DNA of 52,642 bases. Origin: an uncultured Porphyromonadaceae bacterium (GTDB taxonomy: Bacteria > Bacteroidota > Bacteroidia > Bacteroidales > Muribaculaceae). Of this stretch, positions 25,169 to 33,475 are shown in pieces. Each line of letters begins with the position of its first letter. Within the stretch, counting starts at the first letter, position 1. A model generated the notes under the pieces. The model made no database searches, was not told the origin of the DNA, and saw only the letters and a program-made list of their open reading frames with translations. Made by a program: the position numbers and the translations under genes. Location of the stretch: NCBI GenBank assembly GCA_900540625.1, contig UQGP01000012.1:1-52642 (forward strand). The letters are read 5' to 3'.

Positions 25169-27595
25169 TCAGAAGTCTACAGAGAGACGTACATTGAGTT
25201 GGCGTCGTGTCAGATAGTTGGGCACGGCGTATTGCAGGTTGTTGACATCGGTTACCCAGTAATACGAGCTGACATTGCTGATGTCCAACAGATTGAAGCA
25301 ATCAAGGCCGAGCCATATACTCTTGATGTGCTTTAAGAATCCGGAACGCTGCCGGCCGTCGGCCAAAGGCGACAGCAGAGCGTAACTCAAGCCGACGTCC
25401 ACGCGCTTGTAGGCCGGGGCGCGGAAGTAGCCCTTGTCGCGTGACGAGCGCGGAGCCGTAGTGGGCAGACCGTCGCTGAAGATGCCGCGCAGACTGAATT
25501 TTAGCTTGGGCAGCTTGGGAAAGTAGTCGGTGAAATAGAGCGCAAAGCTGTAGCGACGGTCGGTGGGGCGGGGTACGGTGACGCCGTTGAGCTTCTCGCG
25601 AGTGTTCATCAGCGAGAAGCTGATCCAAGAGTCGCTGCCGGGTACAAATTGTCCGAAGAGTTTCATGTCCAGTCCTGCGGTGGACCCGGATGTCGAATTG
25701 ACGCCCGAATACGTTATCTTGAGGTTGTCAATCTCGTAGGGTATAAGGTTGCCGAGGATTTTGTAGTAAGCCTCGGCGGAGAGCTTGAACGGACGGTCGA
25801 AGGCGCGGAAGGTGTAGTCGCTGCCGAGAATAAACTGGAAGCTGCGTTGCGACTTGATGTCGCTGTTCAAGTGTATGGTGTAGTTGCCCTTGTCATCGAC
25901 TACGGGCTGACGGTATTCCTTGTAGAAAGGTGTCTGGTAGTATAGGCCGGTGGCAAAGCGGAAGGTCCATCGCGGCGCACGTGTGGGGACAAATCCGACA
26001 TTGAAGCGCGGACTTACGAGTGTCTCTTTGTTGAAGTCCCAGTAGCTGAGACGTATGCCGCCATTGACGTTGAAATAACCTATGGACGAATTGATGCGCC
26101 ACGTGTCCTGGACGTAGGCCGACAATCGGTTGCCGGCGATGTCCTCGGCCGACTGCAGGTTGTAGACCACGCGAAGCGCATCGGGGTCGAAGGGTAGGGA
26201 GTATCCGGCCGAATCACGTCGTTCCCATTCGCGTGTGCGGTCGTGGATTTTTTCGTGGTTGTAGGTGATGCCGTAGGCTATATTGTGTCCGGCGATGCCG
26301 TTGGCACCACGCAGCGACAGCGAGAACACCGAAGCCTTGAGTCGGTTGCGCGAGTGCTCGAAGTAGCGACCTATGCCCAGTTCGCCGCCTACTCCTCCAT
26401 CACTGCCCGATCCTCCGGTGCCGGCTTGGTCAAGCCAGTATTCGCCCGAAATGTCATAGGCCACCAACTCGTTGGTGAGGTATCCGGAGGCAAGCAGCGT
26501 ATACTCGGCTTTCTTGGAGGGCTTGAAAGTGATGTTGCCGGCGCCGAAGAAGGTTTCGAAGCGGTCTTTTTCCTGGCCGTCAAAATAGACTTTGAATTGC
26601 TTGGCGTCGGTGGAAGTGCCGAAATTGGTGCTGCGGTCGTGGGGTATGAATTTGTAGTCGTTGATACTGATATTGCCCAATACCGAGGCTGTCCATTTGG
26701 GACTGATCTTCAGCGTCATATACGTCTGATAGTCGAAGAAGCGCGGGTCATACTCGCCTTTCTCGTCCATGGAACTGAGTAGCGATGAATTGCTCTTGTA
26801 GCGCACGCCGTGCAACTGGCTGAAGCGCTTGCTCGAGGAGCCTATGGTGAGTCCGCCGCCTTGGAGGCTGAGGTTGAGCGAGCCTTCGAAGGCTTCGGGC
26901 TGGCGATAGGTGATGTCGAGCACCGAAGACATGCGGTCGCCGTACTGGGCGGCAAATCCGCCTGTGGAGAATCCGATAGCGCCCACCATATCGGGATTGA
27001 TGATGGAGAGGCCTTCTTGCTGGCCGGAGGAAATGAGCTGCGGTCGATAGATTTCAACACCGTTGATGTACACCGAGTTCTCGTCAAAGGTGCCGCCGCG
27101 TACGCTATATTGCGAGGACATCTCGTTGCTTTGCGTGACGCCGGCCATAGTGGAGATGAGGCTCTCAACGCTGCCGCCGCTGACATCGGGCGCCAGTCGG
27201 TAGCTGTCAGTATTGATGGTTTGGACTGTGCCTGTTTGTTTTTGGTAATCGGTGACGGTGATGCCTTCCAGTGTGATGGTGACGGGTTCCATCTTGACAT
27301 TGAGGGTGGTCTCGCCCTTGGCGCCGATGATGCGTCGTGTCACCTCGTGATAGCCGATGCAGGAGAACACCACGCGAATGGTGTCCGCCGCCGGGGCTGT
27401 CAACGAGTACGTTCCGTCAAGTCCCGAGGTCGCTCCGATGGCAGTGCCGCGGACGTGCACGCTGACAAATTCGAGTGCCTCGTTTTTCTCGTCGGTGATT
27501 TTTCCGTGTATTTTGACCTGCGCCGTCGTGACGCCGCAGCCGAGTACGATTGCAAGTATAAGCCAAATGACTCTATGTATGTGCGTATTACGCAT
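25169..27595 (-). CDS. TonB-dependent receptor with carboxypeptidase-regulatory domain
   Basis: An 808-residue outer-membrane receptor. A signal peptide ends near VTTAQ (residue 26). A carboxypeptidase regulatory-like domain covers about 28-112 (GKITDEKNEALEFVSVHV), a TonB plug follows (MAGVTQSNEMSSQYSVRGG, ENSVYINGVEIYRP), and the rest is a beta-barrel ending in a phenylalanine (NVRLSVDF). No SusD-like gene, sigma factor or anti-sigma factor is adjacent, so it is probably not a polysaccharide-locus receptor of the SusC type. The ligand is unknown. Confidence 0.9.
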   Translation of the reverse strand: MRNTHIHRVIWLILAIVLGCGVTTAQVKIHGKITDEKNEALEFVSVHVRGTAIGATSGLDGTYSLTAPAADTIRVVFSCIGYHEVTRRIIGAKGETTLNVKMEPVTITLEGITVTDYQKQTGTVQTINTDSYRLAPDVSGGSVESLISTMAGVTQSNEMSSQYSVRGGTFDENSVYINGVEIYRPQLISSGQQEGLSIINPDMVGAIGFSTGGFAAQYGDRMSSVLDITYRQPEAFEGSLNLSLQGGGLTIGSSSKRFSQLHGVRYKSNSSLLSSMDEKGEYDPRFFDYQTYMTLKISPKWTASVLGNISINDYKFIPHDRSTNFGTSTDAKQFKVYFDGQEKDRFETFFGAGNITFKPSKKAEYTLLASGYLTNELVAYDISGEYWLDQAGTGGSGSDGGVGGELGIGRYFEHSRNRLKASVFSLSLRGANGIAGHNIAYGITYNHEKIHDRTREWERRDSAGYSLPFDPDALRVVYNLQSAEDIAGNRLSAYVQDTWRINSSIGYFNVNGGIRLSYWDFNKETLVSPRFNVGFVPTRAPRWTFRFATGLYYQTPFYKEYRQPVVDDKGNYTIHLNSDIKSQRSFQFILGSDYTFRAFDRPFKLSAEAYYKILGNLIPYEIDNLKITYSGVNSTSGSTAGLDMKLFGQFVPGSDSWISFSLMNTREKLNGVTVPRPTDRRYSFALYFTDYFPKLPKLKFSLRGIFSDGLPTTAPRSSRDKGYFRAPAYKRVDVGLSYALLSPLADGRQRSGFLKHIKSIWLGLDCFNLLDISNVSSYYWVTDVNNLQYAVPNYLTRRQLNVRLSVDF

Positions 27596-27911
27596 TGTTG
27601 TCCTGTGGATTTAGATATGCTATTACCCTTAAATAACGCGAAATTCCGCTCTAAATTGTACAATGCCCTCCGAAACTGCCCGTTCGCGACCTCGGCCGTG
27701 ACATAAAAAGTGTCTCCTGCACGTGCGTGGGCGTGACGTGCAGGGGACGGGGTGATACACTTAGATAGGTTTTAGGTATATCAGATACGGCCTTGCGGCG
27801 ATACAAGGATGTATATGCCGTGAGACAGCTCGGAGAGCTGCGACTTCGGCGATGCCGGTTCAACCATTTGCAGATGCCAAGTTTTCATCCGAAAGTGTTT
27901 TTCCCGCTTCT
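27596..27911. other. 316-bp gene-free stretch
   Basis: Between the TonB receptor start and the DUF4143 ATPase end. It contains one strong terminator-like hairpin (27705-27748) and a small CAGCTC/GAGCTG stem at 27826-27840. No TAnnTTTG box is visible for the receptor and no credible gene is present. Confidence 0.6.
27705..27748 (-). terminator. intrinsic terminator-like hairpin
   Basis: On the minus strand GTCCCCTGCACGT (27748-27736) pairs with ACGTGCAGGAGAC (27724-27712), 13 pairs with one G-T wobble and an 11-base loop, followed by AC and five T (27709-27705). It would end transcripts from the ATPase gene, though it lies about 160 bases past the stop codon. Confidence 0.55.
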
Positions 27912-29255
27912 CTAAAGATTGCTCAACGCATAAAGAGGAATAATGTCAATGTGTCGTTGTGTATCGTTTGCCTCTTTGTCCACGTATTCGTACTCACCGA
28001 AGTTCTCCAACGATGTTCTGACTGCATACAATAGGCCTTTCTTTCTCATAAACAGCCAAAGGCTTTGCATACTGCCTCGGGTATTGGCTTTTACCTCAAC
28101 GGGCAAGACTTTACCATCCTTAGCTTCCAGATAGTCGATTTCGGCATTTGTGCCACGAGCTTGATTTTGCCAGTAATATATTTCTGATTTTTGGAAGCAG
28201 TCATGATTTTTGACTAATTCAAGGCCGGCAAACATTTCAGAGGCAGCGCCTTTATTGACGAAGTCGTTTTCTGAGGCAAGAAGAATGTCTGCCGCCGACG
28301 TGCCAAGCATCGTTTGCATTAACCCTAAATCCGTAAACATGTATTTGGTGTAACTGCTGTTCTCCTCCGCGCCCAAAGGCAGCCCATTGCCATCACTGTG
28401 AGTCACGGGTATGATGAGGCCTGCAAGAGTCAATAGCTGAAGCACTTTCTTGATCTCGGACGAGCGAACATCTTCGGCTGCTTGTCTGAATACGAATTTT
28501 TCTCCGGCCTGCAATGCAACCGAACGCAGTACCTTTCGCATTAATGCAGGTGAAACACGAGCTTTGTATTTGGCGAAATCGTCTTGGTAGGTGTCTAAGA
28601 TGTCGTTGTGCACGCGGGCACACTCTATATAATTCTTTGAATCAATCCATTCTGCTACCGCAGCGGGCATTCCGCCAACGAGGTAGAATGTTCTCAGTTG
28701 CTCTATTAACATCCTGTGGACTGTCTCGGGTAGTGGAGATGCCGCAGATGCCTTGCGCTTGTATTCTATTGTGATATCAAGACCTTGAGCCATTAGGAAT
28801 TCATCAAACGAGAACGGATACATATAGAGAGAACGTATTCTTCCGACACCAAAAGAGGGCAGATCTTCGAGCGCGAATTCCAAGAGCGACCCCGCCGCTA
28901 TAATATGTAATTCAGGGAAATCTTCCTTGAAATACCTTAAGGACATTATAGCCTCTTGGCATACCTGAATCTCGTCTATGAAAAGCAATGTTTCTCCGGC
29001 CGTGATAGGTATACCTGATATCGCGCTGATGCTTTCGCAAGTGCGAAAGACGTCTATATCTCCGGTGAACAGCTGTCTTATAGATTGTTGGCGTTCCAGG
29101 TTCACCTCTACGAAGTACTTGAAGGTTTTGCCTAATTGTTGCACGGCAGTAGATTTTCCCACTTGTCTTGCACCTCGGATGAGCAGCGGTTTTCTCTTTG
29201 GCGCATTCTTCCATTCGAGCAGTTTTTTGTCTATATTTCTTTTATAATAAGTCAT
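27912..29255 (-). CDS. ATPase with DUF4143 domain
   Basis: A 447-residue AAA ATPase of the family common in Bacteroidales. Walker A is GARQVGKST at 28-36 and Walker B is LLFIDEIQ at 90-97. The C-terminal DUF4143 part carries a PD-(D/E)XK-like nuclease motif (NAEIDYLEAKDGKVLPVEVK). Such genes occur in many copies in anaerobes and are suspected defence or toxin-like elements, but no function is proven. The ATG at 29255 (MTYYKRN) follows a good promoter; a start ten codons upstream would overlap it. Three direct repeats precede the gene. Confidence 0.88.
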   Translation of the reverse strand: MTYYKRNIDKKLLEWKNAPKRKPLLIRGARQVGKSTAVQQLGKTFKYFVEVNLERQQSIRQLFTGDIDVFRTCESISAISGIPITAGETLLFIDEIQVCQEAIMSLRYFKEDFPELHIIAAGSLLEFALEDLPSFGVGRIRSLYMYPFSFDEFLMAQGLDITIEYKRKASAASPLPETVHRMLIEQLRTFYLVGGMPAAVAEWIDSKNYIECARVHNDILDTYQDDFAKYKARVSPALMRKVLRSVALQAGEKFVFRQAAEDVRSSEIKKVLQLLTLAGLIIPVTHSDGNGLPLGAEENSSYTKYMFTDLGLMQTMLGTSAADILLASENDFVNKGAASEMFAGLELVKNHDCFQKSEIYYWQNQARGTNAEIDYLEAKDGKVLPVEVKANTRGSMQSLWLFMRKKGLLYAVRTSLENFGEYEYVDKEANDTQRHIDIIPLYALSNL

Positions 29256-29282
29256 GTCTATGTATGTATTTGAAATACAGCG

Positions 29283-29312
29283 CAAAGATAGTCATACGTT
29301 GTTAAAAGTCAA
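29283..29312 (-). promoter_or_regulatory. promoter of the DUF4143 ATPase gene
   Basis: The -7 box TATCTTTG (29290-29283) and a -33 TTG (29312-29310) are separated by 19 bases. The -33 TTG lies inside the first of three TAGCCTTGACTTTT repeats, linking the repeats to transcription of this gene. The leader would be about 20 bases. Confidence 0.6.
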
Positions 29313-29383
29313 GGCTATTAAGGGTTAAAAAATGCCAAAAGTCAAGGCTATAAATAGTCCAAATCGGTCAAAAGTCAAGGCTA
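29304..29383. repeat. three 14-bp direct repeats with a 33-bp period
   Basis: AAAAGTCAAGGCTA occurs at 29304-29317, 29337-29350 and 29370-29383, each exactly 33 bp from the next (about three helix turns). The sequences between repeats differ. The copy nearest the gene overlaps the -33 box of the ATPase promoter, so this may be an operator array. Confidence 0.8.
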
Positions 29384-29430
29384 ATGTACCGGACGCACAA
29401 GGGAGGGGGAAAACCACTGGTTCTGTAGGA

Positions 29431-29446
29431 GCGCAATACATTGCGC
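29431..29446. repeat. REP-like palindrome
   Basis: GCGCAAT-AC-ATTGCGC is a near-perfect palindrome flanked by TAGGA and CCGTGTAG. Similar short GC-rich palindromes are scattered in many Bacteroidales genomes. Only one copy was noticed here. Confidence 0.45.
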
Positions 29447-29511
29447 CCGTGTAGTGGGGTAGTGAAGTTATTCTTTATCACGATAGATGCAGAATGCCAT
29501 TTAGGACTACT

Positions 29512-30468
29512 CTATATGCCTTTTATTTTGGGCTTGAAGAACTTTATGAATTTATTAACGTATTCAAGGAACCACGCAAACTGTTCAGACCGTTTCTCAT
29601 TATCCATGAAGTCAAAACTTTCAGATAATTGTACGATCGATACTCTTTTATCGTCTAAACGTTGCCATGATAGTTTATCTGAGATTGCATTGGAAGCTTG
29701 TAACTCATAGTTACTTTTGAGGATGTCAAAATAGTTTTTATTATTATCAGCACTATCTGTATTTATCTCAAAAGAAATAGCAATTGTTTTCTTTTGGGAG
29801 TTGACCGTTAAACTTAATTGAAATCCAGAACGACCTAATGCCACGATAGACCAGTGTTGTGGCGACGGCTTTTGCATTTTGAATGAATTACCATTTTCGG
29901 TAACATACTCCTTTAATGCTGTCCAATATTCACGTTGTTTAATCTTCGTCTCTGATAGTTCATTATCATTGGTTGCCTTCTTAACGCTTCGAGTCCAGTC
30001 ATTTGGCTTTGCCACAACCTTAAATTGCGGCGCAGCAATACTATCTCCAATTTTAATTACTTCAATCTCTATCCCAAAGAAATTTATATTTTCATCGGTG
30101 ATGCGATTGAGCCAATCAATGGCGGCCCGGTGTTCTTCCGTAAAACTCTTTGCAATCCAGATTATGCTGAAAGCATCCAGCCCCGCCGCATAGGTCATGA
30201 TTTGTCCTAAGTGCTTATGATCCGTAATCTCGAGCTGATTTTCAATGAGGACATAATGAGTAGTAGCAGTGTCCCTTGCAAGTATATCGGCTCTAAAAGG
30301 ACCTACATTCTTTTCCTGTGATTCTACTTCCAGTTCAATTCCTATTACATCTCCCAACAGGGATATATTCTTGTCTTCGGCAAGCCAAGGTGTGAAGTCC
30401 TTATCCTCCGTTTCCCATACGTTGCGGAGATCAACTTTCTCAATTTTGCCCAGGTTTATCTTTTTCAT
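29512..30468 (-). CDS. DUF4268 domain protein, PD-(D/E)XK-like
   Basis: A 318-residue protein. The N-terminal half has a PD-(D/E)XK-like core: VGPFRADILARD with Asp61, then VLIENQLE with Glu76 and Gln78, then DHKHLGQIMTYAAGLDA. The C-terminal half (about 190-318) is DUF4268. Asn-Gln in place of x-Lys is seen in this family. It lies 34 bp downstream of the restriction-modification gene on the same strand, so it is probably part of the same operon. The ATG at 30468 (MKKINLGKIE) is chosen; one at 30480 is also possible, and the TTG at 30513 overlaps the upstream gene. Whether it cuts DNA is not known. Confidence 0.8.
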   Translation of the reverse strand: MKKINLGKIEKVDLRNVWETEDKDFTPWLAEDKNISLLGDVIGIELEVESQEKNVGPFRADILARDTATTHYVLIENQLEITDHKHLGQIMTYAAGLDAFSIIWIAKSFTEEHRAAIDWLNRITDENINFFGIEIEVIKIGDSIAAPQFKVVAKPNDWTRSVKKATNDNELSETKIKQREYWTALKEYVTENGNSFKMQKPSPQHWSIVALGRSGFQLSLTVNSQKKTIAISFEINTDSADNNKNYFDILKSNYELQASNAISDKLSWQRLDDKRVSIVQLSESFDFMDNEKRSEQFAWFLEYVNKFIKFFKPKIKGI

Positions 30469-30502
30469 ACTAGTAATCATAAACTTATTCACTGGTCTGT
30501 TA

Positions 30503-33007
30503 TTAATCGACAATCAATGTCATAAACTTAGTATCATTACCGTCAGTCGGCACAATGTCTGAGATAACTTCGCGAGTTAAATCCTTGGCTTTCTTTTTGA
30601 ATGAAACTATTTGTTTAACTTTGTTAATTATTTTACGTCTTTCTTTTTCATTTTTTGGTATTGGAAGTTGCAACTCATGAATCCTTTCTCCTAAAGTATC
30701 AATTATATCTTGTGTGAATCGTTTTGCATATATCTGGCTCTTGACGATAGGGCAAGATAGGAGTGCCAAAAGGAGTAGGGGATTTATTTTATCAGGTTGT
30801 TCTACGCGGATCTTAAAGATATGACTTTGGAAAACTATTTCACAGTCCTCTTTTGTTATCAATGCACATGTCCCTACTAGGTAGGTGCCATCGCGAACCA
30901 TCAAAATATCATTTTCTTGAATATCTTGCTTTATTCTATATGTTTCATAAATATCGCGGCTCAATCCTTGCTTGGGATCAAGTTTTATCTCCCAGTTTGC
31001 GATATCGCTTGTCCGAATAAATGGGATAGATCCGGTCCCATAACTTTCTTTTTTTACTTCGTGTCCAGTTGAAATTGATACTACGCCATCATCTTCTAAT
31101 GATTGCATTGAAACTATATCGTGAGTCGACTTAAGGGAATTCAATTTGGTCTCAATCTCTGGATTATAATACTTTGGAACATAAATATTATTTTTAATAT
31201 TTCCTTTAGTTATCACAAAGCCTAAATGATCTGACTCGATAGTCCCAGAGTTAATAAACTGTTTATATTTTTCTTGTATTAAGGGAATGTCGTCGCGATT
31301 TGTTTCATTTCCTCTTGAATCGTGACCACAATATCTAGCTATGCCCATAAAAATTTTATCAGAAGGCGAACTTTTACCCTTTTCAAGATATACAACACAT
31401 GTTTTTGCATGAGTATATGGCTGAAAAAGTTCTTCAGGCATTGATATTATGGCAGAAATTTTAGCACGTTCCTTAATGTATTGAACGATATACTTATGTG
31501 ATGGATTACAAAATATGCTTTCTGGAGAGATAAAGCACATCCTGCCTCCTTCTGATAATAGATTGAGACATCTTTCAATGAAGAGAATTTGTGGGGGCTG
31601 AGCATCCATTAGTAAATTAGTACGCTCATAAATACCGTTCTCGTCTTTCTTCCATTTGCGACCGAGATCATATAAAGAAAGTATCTCAGACTCATCTATT
31701 TTGAGTTTCTTGCCAAAAGGAGGATTTGTAAGAACAACGTCAAAACTTCCTTCTCGTATATCTTCTTGTGCCTTAGATGACCATTGAGATGGCGCAATCA
31801 AAGAATTTTCGCAGAAAATTCCTCCTCTCCCATCATCCATAAGGGCCATATAAGCTTTTGCAACTTTTCCTAGGAAACTATCTTTATCGATGCCTCGGAT
31901 ATTTTTTATCGCGATACGTTGCTCTTCGGCATATATCTCTTTCTCAGGCCATCCCAAAGATTGCGCTCGCATCCGAATAGATTGCCATTCGGATTTCAAA
32001 GCTTCAATTAGAAATCCTCCTGTACCACAAGCAGGGTCAATTATTTTATCCTTATATGATAGGCTTGCGATATTAACAATAAGTCTAACTACATTTCTAG
32101 GCGTAAAAAATTGACCTTGTGATCCTTTAGTTGTATAGTCAATAAACGATTCAAATGCGTCTCCTATTGCGTCTCTTTGACTATCTTTAATACAAAAAGG
32201 TTGAAGCTGAGCCACCGCATAGTTAACGCTAGTCTCATCTAATGTAATTGTATCCTCGTCTGAAAAAACATCTTTATATTGCTCTTTTACATCTGAAAAA
32301 ATTGATTTGATTCGCTGAGCAACCGAATGTTTATCTTCATTTATACCGGCACGGAAACGTACAATATCATCCATTTTTGTAAAACGCTCATCGTATATTT
32401 TACAGAAAAGGAGATTGATAAACTGTTGTGCAAATGTTTCGTCTCGGGTTGCTCCGACGTTATTTGCTGCAAAATAATTACGTATATCCTTAAAAATGGA
32501 CTTAAGATTATGAGGTATACTTAAATCTTTTCTTCTATATAATCCTACATCTTCAACTCGTTCCCCATATTCTGGAATGTTAGGAATCTCTTCAAAAAAG
32601 ATAGAACCATTGGAAACTTTTTTAAGAAGACATAGCTTTTGATTACCATTATACCATACGCCTAACCGTGCTTGGGAAAGTTGCATGTAAATTTCTAATT
32701 GTCTTCTTCCATCTTTCCTATTTGGTTTTTTACATTCAACAATCATATAGAGCTCGCTGTCATCTATACTATTAGAATTGAATACAGCAATATCTACAGG
32801 ATACTCTTTTCTTGTATCTGATGGGCGCGCCTTTACTCTAAATTGAGGGCGTGTTTGAATATGAGTTTTAGGATATTTATAGTCTTCTACAAGTATTTTT
32901 GAAAAAACCTGCACAGCGTTAATTTCTTCTGGTGTAGCCTTTACTTCAACACCAGAAATATAATCAAACACATAACCTTCTTTGGGACTATTAGTGTCAG
33001 TTTTCAT
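30503..33007 (-). CDS. single-chain restriction-modification enzyme (type IIG-like)
   Basis: An 834-residue enzyme with three parts. Residues 25-135 resemble the HsdR N-terminal nuclease domain, with Asp72 (PVDIAVF) and Glu91-Cys-Lys93 (MIVECKKPN). Residues 165-550 are an N6-adenine methyltransferase: GQFFTPR at 298-304, SAM motif DPACGTGGF at 324-332 and catalytic NPPFG at 428-432. From about 610 a target-recognition domain of HsdS type follows (PFIRTSDI, VRDGTYLVG, LQLPIPKNEKER). No separate helicase HsdR or HsdS gene is nearby, so cutting, methylating and recognition are probably in one chain. Its ATG overlaps the stop of the repaired XRE frame (ATGA). Confidence 0.85.
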   Translation of the reverse strand: MKTDTNSPKEGYVFDYISGVEVKATPEEINAVQVFSKILVEDYKYPKTHIQTRPQFRVKARPSDTRKEYPVDIAVFNSNSIDDSELYMIVECKKPNRKDGRRQLEIYMQLSQARLGVWYNGNQKLCLLKKVSNGSIFFEEIPNIPEYGERVEDVGLYRRKDLSIPHNLKSIFKDIRNYFAANNVGATRDETFAQQFINLLFCKIYDERFTKMDDIVRFRAGINEDKHSVAQRIKSIFSDVKEQYKDVFSDEDTITLDETSVNYAVAQLQPFCIKDSQRDAIGDAFESFIDYTTKGSQGQFFTPRNVVRLIVNIASLSYKDKIIDPACGTGGFLIEALKSEWQSIRMRAQSLGWPEKEIYAEEQRIAIKNIRGIDKDSFLGKVAKAYMALMDDGRGGIFCENSLIAPSQWSSKAQEDIREGSFDVVLTNPPFGKKLKIDESEILSLYDLGRKWKKDENGIYERTNLLMDAQPPQILFIERCLNLLSEGGRMCFISPESIFCNPSHKYIVQYIKERAKISAIISMPEELFQPYTHAKTCVVYLEKGKSSPSDKIFMGIARYCGHDSRGNETNRDDIPLIQEKYKQFINSGTIESDHLGFVITKGNIKNNIYVPKYYNPEIETKLNSLKSTHDIVSMQSLEDDGVVSISTGHEVKKESYGTGSIPFIRTSDIANWEIKLDPKQGLSRDIYETYRIKQDIQENDILMVRDGTYLVGTCALITKEDCEIVFQSHIFKIRVEQPDKINPLLLLALLSCPIVKSQIYAKRFTQDIIDTLGERIHELQLPIPKNEKERRKIINKVKQIVSFKKKAKDLTREVISDIVPTDGNDTKFMTLIVD

Positions 33008-33206
33008 ATTGTTGTATCTCGAATTAAATCATTAATATCAACTTCGAGTAATTTCGCAATCCCATATAAAGTCTGTAAATCCGGCTGACTAACATTTGTA
33101 CACCATTAGAAACCGTAGAAGGATTCTTACCGAACTCCTCTGCTAACCACTTACGTGTCCTTTCCTTTTCAACTAGTATCATTTTAAGTCGATTTAAGTC
33201 TTCCAT
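33004..33206 (-). pseudogene. XRE-type regulator gene with a one-base deletion
   Basis: The frame starts at 33206 with an HTH of XRE type (RKWLAEEFGKNPSTVSN, residues 19-34). It then shifts: the in-frame tail is unlike any HTH end, while the next frame reads TNVSQPDLQTLYGIAKLLEV, the standard continuation of such small regulators. Adding one A to the AA at 33106-33107 (SN to SKWC) restores a 67-residue protein whose stop overlaps the ATG of the restriction-modification gene. Such regulators resemble controller proteins of R-M systems. The lesion may be a real inactivation, a switch at the short A-run, or a sequencing error. Confidence 0.8.
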
Positions 33207-33230
33207 AATTCAATTGTATTGATTTAAGCG

Positions 33231-33262
33231 CAAATTTAATGAGTATTTACGATATGAGCAAA
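33231..33262 (-). promoter_or_regulatory. strong promoter of the XRE/R-M/DUF4268 operon
   Basis: TTTG (33262-33259), a 20-base spacer and TAAATTTG (33238-33231) are a near-perfect Bacteroidetes promoter. Transcription would begin about 18 bases before the XRE start at 33206. Confidence 0.75.
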
Positions 33263-33423
33263 TCATCGCCAATGTTAAAATAAAATTAAAATAAAAAACG
33301 TTGCCGGGAGGGTGCGAATCGGACGAGACCATCGACAGACGGTATAATCGGGGGTGCGAAGTGTTAATAATCAGGTAGTCGGCTGATTTTTGGAGCGACA
33401 AAGGGCGACAAAGTGGCGGAAGA

Positions 33424-33456
33424 TTGGGGAAATTTGGTAAAAAATGGCTAACTTTG
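33424..33456 (+). promoter_or_regulatory. promoter of the DUF4493/PCMD operon
   Basis: The -7 box TAACTTTG at 33449-33456 and a TTG at 33424-33426, 22 bases upstream, give a fair promoter. Transcription would start about 33463, just before the first ATG at 33476. Confidence 0.55.
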
Positions 33457-33475
33457 ACGGATATTTCGGAAAATA

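Noticed and set aside
26810..27706. 298-codon open frame on the plus strand
   Set aside because: It is antisense to the TonB receptor, has no recognisable domain, and reflects third-position G/C bias of the real gene.
29304..29383. CRISPR array from three evenly spaced repeats
   Set aside because: The repeats are only 14 bp with 19-bp gaps, there are three copies, no cas gene is near, and one copy overlaps a promoter.
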